Origin: an uncultured Verrucomicrobiae bacterium
GTDB taxonomy: Bacteria > Verrucomicrobiota > Verrucomicrobiia > JADLBR01 > CALLMV01
DNA length: 64,000 nt
Direction of reading: 5' to 3'
Assembly (NCBI GenBank): GCA_938005615.1
Contig: CALLMV010000013.1
Coordinates: forward strand, 1-64,000
This document shows, piece after piece, positions 27,722-35,792 of the stretch (its first letter is position 1; every line of letters begins with the position of its first letter). The translations under genes and the position numbers were made by a program. Under the pieces are notes generated by a model. That model made no database searches. It worked only from the letters and a program-made list of their open reading frames with translations, and was not told the origin of the DNA.

Positions 27722-28657
27722 ATGGCTGCTGAGTTGTTGATGCCTTTGCTCATCGCGGGCACGCTGAGCTTATCTCTGGTTTTGTTTCTGATGGCATTGG
27801 AAATGGCCGGCCGGCCAGAACTCTCCGTTAGTGAACGCATCCGTCGCGTGCAGTCCGGCGGGGTGATCCTGAAGGAAGAGGTGCGCACCAAATCACTCTT
27901 TGAAAGGGTGCTCATCCCTCTGAGTGAGAAAATCGGCAAGCTGCTTGGCTCATTCACTCCTGGCAGTCTGACGGAACAGGCATCACGGCTAATTGCGCAG
28001 GCAGGTCTGACTTATTACCTCACAGGAATGCAAATGGCGGGCTTTTGTTGGTTGCTTGCCGCAGCACTGCCCACCGTGCTGCTGGTGCTTTATGGCACGA
28101 CTCCGATGGATCCGTTGATGAGATTTCTCATGCTGGGAATTGCGTTTATGCTGGGGTTCCGTTTACCGATGATGCTGGTGGCCATGCGTGCAAAAAAGCG
28201 GCAGGAAGAAATCCTCAAGGCCCTACCGTTTTCTTTTGATCTTTTGGGTATCTCAGTGGAAGCAGGGATGGGATTTGATGGTGCCATGTCGGCTGTGGCA
28301 GAACGCACGGGTGGTCCCTTTGCACAGGAGCTGATGCGCACGCTGACAGAGATCCGTTTAGGCAAACCACGCAACCAAGCTCTGACAGATCTGGGTGAAC
28401 GCGTGGGGCTGGATGATTTGAAGTCGTTTACTGGTGCGGTGACGTTTGTAAACAACTTGGGCGGGTCTTTAAACGATGTGCTGAAAGTCCAAGCAGAGTC
28501 GATGCGTGTAAAACGTCGTCAGCGCGCGGAGGAAAAAGCAATGAAAGCCCCCGTAAAAATGATGATCCCGTTGGTTTTTTTTATTTTTCCCTGCATGTTT
28601 GTAGTAATTCTTGGACCTGCAGGCATTATGATCTACAATGACTTCATAATGAAATAA
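27722..28657 (+). CDS. Type II secretion system F/TadC-like membrane protein
   Basis: LPFSFDLLGISVEAGMGFDGAMSAVAERTGGPFAQEL, VKMMIPLVFFIFPCMFVVILGPAGI. Confidence 0.9.
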   Translation: MAAELLMPLLIAGTLSLSLVLFLMALEMAGRPELSVSERIRRVQSGGVILKEEVRTKSLFERVLIPLSEKIGKLLGSFTPGSLTEQASRLIAQAGLTYYLTGMQMAGFCWLLAAALPTVLLVLYGTTPMDPLMRFLMLGIAFMLGFRLPMMLVAMRAKKRQEEILKALPFSFDLLGISVEAGMGFDGAMSAVAERTGGPFAQELMRTLTEIRLGKPRNQALTDLGERVGLDDLKSFTGAVTFVNNLGGSLNDVLKVQAESMRVKRRQRAEEKAMKAPVKMMIPLVFFIFPCMFVVILGPAGIMIYNDFIMK

Positions 28658-28741
28658 CGCTCGTGGCTCGAGCGTTAGTCTGTGCAGCTTTCCAGCGTAG
28701 CTTCTTGTCTTTTTCCGAGTTTTGGGTGATGTTTTAAGTTT

Positions 28742-30415
28742 ATGCTTAAAGATCCTTCACGCCGTTACCGGCCTGTGCCGGTGGTTCCTTTGCCAGATAG
28801 GCAATGGCCATCGCGCATGCACAAGCAGGCGCCGATCTGGTGCAGTGTGGACCTGCGTGACGGTAATCAGGCCTTGCCCGTTCCTATGAATGTGGCCCAG
28901 AAGATGGAGTTGTTCGATCTGTTGGTACAGATAGGTTTCAAAGAAATCGAGGTGGGGTTCCCAGCGGCATCGAAAACAGAGTTTGATTTTACAAGAAAGT
29001 TGATCGAGGAGAATCGCGTTCCCGAGGATGTCACGATCCAGGTGTTGGTACAGGCGCGCGAAGAGTTGATCGCACGCACAGTCGAATCACTAAGAGGCGC
29101 GCGTCGAGTTATTATTCATTTGTACAACTCCACATCCCCCTCGCAGAGGAGAATTGTTTTTAACGCGAGCAAAGAAGAAGTCCTCCAGATCGCGCTTCGA
29201 GGCACGCGCTGGATCAAGGAGCGGCTGGGGGAGATGCCCGGCACGGATGTGGTGTTTCAATATTCGCCGGAGAGTTTTTCGGCGACTGAAACGGATTACG
29301 CCCTCGAGGTCTGCGAGGCAGTTATGGCTGAGTGGGGTGCCACCCCGCAGAAGCCAGTGATTCTCAATCTTCCTAACACGGTCGAAGTCGTCACATGCAA
29401 CCAGCATGCCGATCAGATCGAATGGTTCTGCCGAAATATAAAGAATCGCGATGCGGCCGTTATTAGCGTCCACACTCACAACGATCGCGGCACCAGCACG
29501 GCAGCTACCGAGCTAGCTCTTCTGGCCGGTGCTCAGCGTGTGGAAGGCACTCTGTTTGGTAACGGCGAACGCACCGGCAACTTGGATATAGTGACCACCG
29601 CGCTGAACTTCTACGTGCTCGGCATCTCTCCGGGTCTAGACTTTACGGAGATGCGACGCATCCGTGAGGTGTATGAGCGTTGCACGGGTATGGATGTCCA
29701 TGCTCGACACCCATACGCAGGTGAGTTGGTGTTTACGGCGTTCTCTGGGTCGCATCAGGATGCGATCAAGAAGGGTTTCGCTCACATGAAGAACCTGCCA
29801 GCCGATGCAACTTGGGATGTGCCCTATCTGGTGATAGATCCCAGCGATATTGGCAGGCAGTATCGGGAGGTCATCCGCGTAAACAGCCAATCAGGAAAGG
29901 GGGGGATGGCTTACCTGCTAGAAACAGAATTCGGCATCTATTTGCCGCGGGCCCTGCAGATTGAATTTTCAAAGATTGCAAACGACGAGGTGGATCGCTT
30001 GGGACGCGAAGTAAGTGCTGCTGAGATTCGCGATATGTTTTGGAGAGAATATGTCGATCGCACAACGCCTTGGGAGCTGATTCATTTCCACGCAGATGGC
30101 GTAAAGGGGGATATCGCTTGCCGAGCTTCTCTGCTACACCATGGTCGGGAAGTACGCGTCACGGGCCAGGGCAACGGCCCGATTGCTTCTTTTGTCAATG
30201 CGATCATCAATTACGGAGAGCCGACTTTCGAGGTAAGTTTTTATTCGGAGCATTCCCTCTCCTCTGGAACGGAGGCAAGCGCGATTGCGTATATTGAAAT
30301 TTGTTACGACGGAGGAAAAAAACTTTTCGGTGCGGGCGTGGACACTTCCATAGAGTTTGCTTCAATTAAAGCAGTGCTTAGTGCACTTAACCGCAGGGCT
30401 GCGCACAATCGCTGA
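28742..30415 (+). CDS. leuA: 2-isopropylmalate synthase
   Basis: CSVDLRDGNQALPVPM, EVGFPAASKTEFDF, HTHNDRGTSTAATELALLAGAQRVEGTLFGNGERTGN. Confidence 0.97.
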   Translation: MLKDPSRRYRPVPVVPLPDRQWPSRMHKQAPIWCSVDLRDGNQALPVPMNVAQKMELFDLLVQIGFKEIEVGFPAASKTEFDFTRKLIEENRVPEDVTIQVLVQAREELIARTVESLRGARRVIIHLYNSTSPSQRRIVFNASKEEVLQIALRGTRWIKERLGEMPGTDVVFQYSPESFSATETDYALEVCEAVMAEWGATPQKPVILNLPNTVEVVTCNQHADQIEWFCRNIKNRDAAVISVHTHNDRGTSTAATELALLAGAQRVEGTLFGNGERTGNLDIVTTALNFYVLGISPGLDFTEMRRIREVYERCTGMDVHARHPYAGELVFTAFSGSHQDAIKKGFAHMKNLPADATWDVPYLVIDPSDIGRQYREVIRVNSQSGKGGMAYLLETEFGIYLPRALQIEFSKIANDEVDRLGREVSAAEIRDMFWREYVDRTTPWELIHFHADGVKGDIACRASLLHHGREVRVTGQGNGPIASFVNAIINYGEPTFEVSFYSEHSLSSGTEASAIAYIEICYDGGKKLFGAGVDTSIEFASIKAVLSALNRRAAHNR

Positions 30416-31333
30416 ATGTTTCGGTACGCTACACATAGACTGTTGAGCCTGGTACCTACCATGGCGATCATCATTTCACTTACGTTTGCCCTTCTGCGTC
30501 TGGCACCCGGTAATCCTTTTGATGACGAGCGTGCGCTTGATCCAACAGTGCGTGAACGTTTAATCAGAAAATACCAGCTCGACGGGCCGGTGCTCTGGCA
30601 GCTTGCCCGTTATTGGGCGGACTTGCTGCGTGGAGATTTGCGTGAGTCTTTGAAGTACCGCGATCGCAGTGTAGCTGAGATCATTACGCAGGCTCTGCCT
30701 GCATCCTTTACCCTGGGTGCGGTGGCATTTGTACTGTGCCTTGGGCTGGGTCTTACCGCTGGGGTGTTGGCTGCAGCTTTTCATAATCGCTGGCCCGACC
30801 AGCTTCTGATGTTGTTGGCGTTAACTGGTATCTCACTACCGGCATTCGTCATCGGTCCTTTGTTTATTTTGTTTTTCAGCTTCCTGCTGGGGTGGGCGCC
30901 TGTCGGTGGATGGGGATCGCTCTCACAAGTATGGCTTCCTGCACTTGTGTTAGCTCTGCCCTTTGCCGCATACATCGCTCGGCTCACACGCACCTCGATG
31001 CTCGAGCAACTGCGATTGGATTTTGTGCGCACGGCACGCGCAAAAGGGCTTGGAGAAGCACGAGTGATTTTTCTTCACACATTGCGCAACGCCTTTTTGC
31101 CCGTCTTGAGTTACAGCGGCCCGCTTGCAGCAAACATTCTCACAGGATCACTAGTAATTGAGTTGATTTTTCACATTCCGGGAATGGGGCAATTTTTTGT
31201 GAATGGCGTCCTGAACCGTGACGTCTTTCTGGTGTGTGGCGTTGTGATTGTTTACTCTTTATTACTCGTTTTGTTAAATTTAGCTGTGGATCTTGCGTAT
31301 AGCCTTTTGGACAAACGCATTCGTTTAGACTGA
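30416..31333 (+). CDS. ABC transporter permease, DppB/OppB family
   Basis: Multi-TM; DFVRTARAKGLGEARVIFLHTLRNAFLPVLSYSGPLAANILTGSLVIE. Confidence 0.94.
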   Translation: MFRYATHRLLSLVPTMAIIISLTFALLRLAPGNPFDDERALDPTVRERLIRKYQLDGPVLWQLARYWADLLRGDLRESLKYRDRSVAEIITQALPASFTLGAVAFVLCLGLGLTAGVLAAAFHNRWPDQLLMLLALTGISLPAFVIGPLFILFFSFLLGWAPVGGWGSLSQVWLPALVLALPFAAYIARLTRTSMLEQLRLDFVRTARAKGLGEARVIFLHTLRNAFLPVLSYSGPLAANILTGSLVIELIFHIPGMGQFFVNGVLNRDVFLVCGVVIVYSLLLVLLNLAVDLAYSLLDKRIRLD

Positions 31334-31339
31334 GCGAAA

Positions 31340-32266
31340 ATGAGTGCACGACCTTTAACAGATTCTGAGGTCGGTCGCTTAGGCGTCGTCCTAAGGTGCA
31401 ATCCCAGAGTCAGTATATCTTTGGTAACTTTGTTGCTCGTGATCGCAGCCGCTTTGGTTGGGCCACTAATATCGCCTTATTCCTACGATCAAGTCAGCGG
31501 TAACATCTTTGCCCCTCCCTCTGCGGCGCATTGGTGCGGCACAGACAACTTGGGCCGCGATGTGCTCACGCTCAGCCTACACGGAGCGCGCATTTCTCTA
31601 CTCGTCGGATTCTTAGGAGCGATACTTTCTCTGTTCATCGGCGTAACTTGGGGTTGTATGGCTGGCTATCTCGGCGGCATTTGGGATGCCGTGCTGATGC
31701 GAATTGTGGATGTGTTGTTTTCCGTGCCTCGTTTGATACTGGTTATCGTTGTCCTAGGATTTCTGGATGGTTACTCACGCCAGTGGCTGATGCGGCAAGG
31801 GCTTGCGGAATTTGGCCCACAAGTGCGTTTGGCCATCCTTTTATTCGGTCTTGGTGCGGTTCAGTGGCTTACTATGGCTCGAGTTATTCGCGGGCAGGTA
31901 CTGTCTCTCAAAGAACGTGAGTTTGTGAAAGCGTCGTTACTGCTAGGTCAATCCCATATAAAAATTATCCTTCGACACATCATTCCAAATTTGACAGGAA
32001 TAATTCTAGTTTACTTAACTTTGACGATTCCGGTTGTTATTCTTGAAGAATCCCTGCTTTCCTTCCTCGGGCTGGGTGTCCAGCCACCTATTTCATCCTT
32101 AGGCAGCCTCATCTCGTTAGGAGCGCAGAACATAAATCCCATTAATTCCTTTTTTTGGCTACTTGCTACGCCCGCTTTTTTGATGGGGATGACATTGCTC
32201 GCACTGAATTTTTTAGGAGATGGATTGCGCGACGTTATGGATCCTCGTGCGGAAAGAAAAAACTGA
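31340..32266 (+). CDS. ABC transporter permease, DppC/OppC family
   Basis: HWCGTDNLGRDVLTLSLHGARISL, REFVKASLLLGQSHIKIILRHIIPNLTG, EESLLSFLGLGVQPP. Confidence 0.94.
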   Translation: MSARPLTDSEVGRLGVVLRCNPRVSISLVTLLLVIAAALVGPLISPYSYDQVSGNIFAPPSAAHWCGTDNLGRDVLTLSLHGARISLLVGFLGAILSLFIGVTWGCMAGYLGGIWDAVLMRIVDVLFSVPRLILVIVVLGFLDGYSRQWLMRQGLAEFGPQVRLAILLFGLGAVQWLTMARVIRGQVLSLKEREFVKASLLLGQSHIKIILRHIIPNLTGIILVYLTLTIPVVILEESLLSFLGLGVQPPISSLGSLISLGAQNINPINSFFWLLATPAFLMGMTLLALNFLGDGLRDVMDPRAERKN

Positions 32267-32370
32267 AAAATCGTTGTTACTACTTCACAGCACCGGTCTG
32301 CAGAAGTTTCCATCCGTCCAGCAGTAGAAATCTCCCTTGCGAAGACTTCTCTGGCAGCAGATGACACAAA

Positions 32371-33048
32371 GTGTTAAAACCTATCATGAAACTAAAACAT
32401 CCTTTTTTTGTATTTCTAGCGGTTTTTATTGTTTCATTCCTGCAGTCCTGCACCTTGAGGGAGAGTAAAAAAATTGCCCCAAACAAAGGGGCTGCAACAG
32501 TACGAGCTGAGAAAAAGTCCCATTCCCCTTCATCATATTCTGATGTCCTGCCCAAAGACCAACCTACAACTTCTATTGCAAGCACGCAGCCTAGTGATCT
32601 GCAAGCTGGCTACGCACTGCTCATCCAACTAGCTTCACAACTGCGCCGAGTGGATCAAATATTTATCCTCAAAACTGCCTCTGCTGAAGTGGAAGATGCG
32701 ATAACTCCAGTTAGTGAGTTATTTACTGAAGTCGAAAAGGAACTTAGATCTTGGTTTCGCAACCAGCCTGCACTCGCTTGGAATGGCCTAGTGCTGCCTG
32801 CCGTAGAAACTGAAACACGCAAATCTCTGGAAAAAATCCGTACCAGCGAACTACTCTCAGCCACTGGCAAAGTCTTCGAGAAACGCCTCCTGGCCTCACA
32901 GGATGAGGGTCTTGCCTATGCCTCAGCCCTCATGGCCCAAATTGCCGCAACAGAAACAACCACCGCACGCAAGACCAAATTAAGAGAGTGGCAAAAACTT
33001 GCTGATGCTGCCCGTAGCACAATCAGCACACTCTTGTTTGCACTGTAA
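32371..33048 (+). CDS. Hypothetical lipoprotein
   Basis: 225 aa; FFVFLAVFIVSFLQSCTL lipobox-like signal; 2 nt upstream of the response regulator. Confidence 0.65.
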   Translation: MLKPIMKLKHPFFVFLAVFIVSFLQSCTLRESKKIAPNKGAATVRAEKKSHSPSSYSDVLPKDQPTTSIASTQPSDLQAGYALLIQLASQLRRVDQIFILKTASAEVEDAITPVSELFTEVEKELRSWFRNQPALAWNGLVLPAVETETRKSLEKIRTSELLSATGKVFEKRLLASQDEGLAYASALMAQIAATETTTARKTKLREWQKLADAARSTISTLLFAL

Positions 33049-33050
33049 CG

Positions 33051-34517
33051 ATGCCTACGCGCCCCACCATCTTGATTGTTGACGACGAAAAAAACGCTCG
33101 CGACGGATTACGCGCGGCACTGGAAGATAAATACGATGTCTATGTCGCCGCGGATGCAGAATCCGCACTTAAATTCCTCAAAGAAGAGCCGGTGGATCTG
33201 CTCCTGACTGACCTTCGGATGGCCGGTCAGGACGGTTTAGAGTTGATCAGAACCACACGCCATCTTCCCGAACCGCCGATCTGCATACTCATGACGGCCT
33301 ACGGTGGAGTCTCCACTGCCGTAGAAGCGATGAAAAACGGCGCGGCGGATTACCTCACCAAACCGCTCAACCTAGACGAAGTCGAAGTCGTCATCGCTAA
33401 ACACTTGCGCTCGCGCGCGCTGGAAATCGAAAACAAAGAACTCAAACAACAACTCACCCCCAAACGCGCCACCCTCTCAGAGATCATTGGCTCAAGCGCT
33501 GCACTGGAGCGCGTGCTTGACACCGTGCGCCAAGTCGCCCCCTCCAAAGCCAGCATCCTCATCCAAGGCGAAAGCGGCACGGGCAAAGAAGTCATCGCCA
33601 AAGCCATCCACCGCCTCAGTCGCCGCGCAGCCGGTCCCATGGTCACAGTCCACTGCGCGGCACTCTCGCCCCAACTTCTGGAAAGCGAACTCTTCGGCCA
33701 CGAAAAAGGTGCATTTACCGGAGCCATTGAACGGCGTGCCGGCCGATTCGAAGTGGCCGACGGTGGCACACTCTTTCTCGACGAAATCGGTGAGATCGAT
33801 CCCTCCACCCAAGTCAAACTGCTTCGCTTCCTGGGCGAAAAAACATTCGAACGCGTCGGCTCCTCTAAGACACTGACTGCCGATGTGCGCGTCATCGCCG
33901 CCACCAACAAAGACCTGCGTGCACTCGTCGCCGCCGGCAAATTCCGCGAAGACCTCTACTTCCGGCTCGCCGTCGTCACCATCACCATGCCCCCGCTTCG
34001 CGAACGTCCCGAAGACATTCCCCTGCTCATCCGCGCGTTTCTTAAAGAATTCAACAAAGAAAACGAAAAAAACGTGCAAGGCTTCACCCCCGATGCCATG
34101 CGCATTCTGCAAACCTATCAATGGCCCGGCAATGTGCGCGAACTACGCACCGCCGTGGAGCACGCTGTCGTTCTTGCCCGAGGTAAAATGGCCGAACTCC
34201 ATGACCTGCCGCCGACGATCCTTGCAAATGCGTCATCACTGACCACCTCGCGCGACAGCCCCACAGCAGCAGCACCACAGACGAGCAACATTCCCGCTAC
34301 AATTGGCGGATTTCCGACCACCGGCGCTCTGGACGTGCACGCTCACGAGCGCCGCCTTATCTTCGAGGCACTAGCCCGTACCCGCGGCAACCGCACTGCC
34401 GCCGCCCAAGAACTCGGCATCTCGCGTCGCACACTCCACAGAAAGATTCGCGAACTTGGCCTTGAAAACAAGCGACGGAAATCTTCGGCCTCATCCTCGA
34501 CAGAGTCGCATCCCTGA
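33051..34517 (+). CDS. Sigma54-dependent NtrC-family response regulator
   Basis: Receiver ILIVDDEKNARDG...LLTDLRMAGQDGLEL, AAA+ GESGTGKEVIAKAIH / GAFTGA / GTLFLDEIGEI, C-terminal Fis HTH NRTAAAQELGISRRTLHRKIRELGL. Confidence 0.97.
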   Translation: MPTRPTILIVDDEKNARDGLRAALEDKYDVYVAADAESALKFLKEEPVDLLLTDLRMAGQDGLELIRTTRHLPEPPICILMTAYGGVSTAVEAMKNGAADYLTKPLNLDEVEVVIAKHLRSRALEIENKELKQQLTPKRATLSEIIGSSAALERVLDTVRQVAPSKASILIQGESGTGKEVIAKAIHRLSRRAAGPMVTVHCAALSPQLLESELFGHEKGAFTGAIERRAGRFEVADGGTLFLDEIGEIDPSTQVKLLRFLGEKTFERVGSSKTLTADVRVIAATNKDLRALVAAGKFREDLYFRLAVVTITMPPLRERPEDIPLLIRAFLKEFNKENEKNVQGFTPDAMRILQTYQWPGNVRELRTAVEHAVVLARGKMAELHDLPPTILANASSLTTSRDSPTAAAPQTSNIPATIGGFPTTGALDVHAHERRLIFEALARTRGNRTAAAQELGISRRTLHRKIRELGLENKRRKSSASSSTESHP

Positions 34518-34587
34518 GGCCAGTTGCTTTGAAGCGCCTCCTCCCCCGCTCAATTACTTGAGATCAGGAGCTTTGGATGGGGTTGTG

Positions 34588-35730
34588 TCAAGCAGTCTGC
34601 AACGTAGCAGCTTGCGCTTGGCGGACGCTGGCGATTGCTTGAATAGCGCGGGGTCCATCAAGAGGGGTGTTGAAGCCGCTCCAAGAGAGGCGAAGGGTGG
34701 CTTGGGCATCAGACTCACTGAGGCCCATGGCGGTAAGAACGTGGGAGGCCGTACCACTGCCGGATGTGCAGGCCGAGCCGGCGGAGAGGCAGATGTCGAG
34801 CTCACCGAGTTGTTTGACGGCTTCTGCCGCCTGCAGGCCAGGCAGGCATAGGCTGGAGGTGTTAGGGAGGCGGTGCTGGCGATCCCCGTTAATGCGGGCG
34901 TCTGGAAAGACGTTCAGCGCCTCGCGCTCGAAGTGGTCGCGCATTTGGGCACAGGCTAGGATTTCGTTATCAAGATTTTCTCGCGCGAGGGTGGCTGCCA
35001 CGCCGAGGCCCACAATGGAGGCAACGTTTTCCGTACCACCCCGCAGGCCGTGCTCCTGGCCACCGCCGTGGAGGATGGAGCCAAGTTTATCGGGCTCGCG
35101 AACGTAAAGGATGCCAACCCCCTTAGGAGCATGGAATTTGTGGCCGGAGAATGCGGCGTAATCAATCGGCAGGGCAGAGAGATTCAGGGGGACTTTGCCG
35201 GGGACTTGGACAGCGTCGGTGTGGAATAGAAGCCCTTTGTTGTGACACCAAATGGCGATGTCTTCGATGGGGTTGATGACGCCCGTTTCGTTGTTGGCCC
35301 ACATGACGGAGACGACAGCGGTGTCCTGCCGGACTAGGGATTGGAGGGCTTCGAGGGTGACGCGACCATCGGCGCCGACAGGTGCGTAGGCGACTGCGTG
35401 GGCGTTGCGTTCAAGATGGGCTGCGAGTTTGAGGACAGCGGAATGCTCAATGCGGGTGGTAACGATGTGGCGGCGACGGGTGCGGCGCAACGCCGCGAGG
35501 ATGGCCGCGTTGTCGCTCTCGGTTCCGCAGCTCGTAAAGATGACTTGGCGGGGTTGGCAGCCGAGGAGGAGGGCGACTTGTTCGCGGGCATCTTCAACAG
35601 CCTGGCGGGCTCGGCGAGCAGAAGGGTAGAGACTGGAAGGGTTGCCGTAGTGTTCGGTGAGCCAGGGAACCATCGCTTCGAACACAGCTGGGGCCACGCG
35701 TGTGGTACCGTTGTTGTCAAGGTAGATCAT
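34588..35730 (-). CDS. Cysteine desulfurase, NifS/IscS family
   Basis: MIYLDNNGTTRVAP, FTSCGTESDNAAI, SGHKFHAPKGVGILYVR, SAGSACTSGSGTASHVL. Confidence 0.96.
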   Translation of the reverse strand: MIYLDNNGTTRVAPAVFEAMVPWLTEHYGNPSSLYPSARRARQAVEDAREQVALLLGCQPRQVIFTSCGTESDNAAILAALRRTRRRHIVTTRIEHSAVLKLAAHLERNAHAVAYAPVGADGRVTLEALQSLVRQDTAVVSVMWANNETGVINPIEDIAIWCHNKGLLFHTDAVQVPGKVPLNLSALPIDYAAFSGHKFHAPKGVGILYVREPDKLGSILHGGGQEHGLRGGTENVASIVGLGVAATLARENLDNEILACAQMRDHFEREALNVFPDARINGDRQHRLPNTSSLCLPGLQAAEAVKQLGELDICLSAGSACTSGSGTASHVLTAMGLSESDAQATLRLSWSGFNTPLDGPRAIQAIASVRQAQAATLQTA

Positions 35731-35792
35731 TAGCCAAATATGGTGTTTAGGTAGTGTTGGGTCAAGGCAGGGGGATTATTTCCGGGAGGTGT

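Noticed and set aside
28656-28676. Terminator after the TadC-like gene (AACGCTCG-TGGCT-CGAGCGTT)
   Set aside because: Good 8-bp stem but no following U-run; terminator function not supported
33492-34121. 209-aa - strand ORF inside the NtrC-like gene
   Set aside because: Antisense to conserved AAA+ motifs; no coding signature
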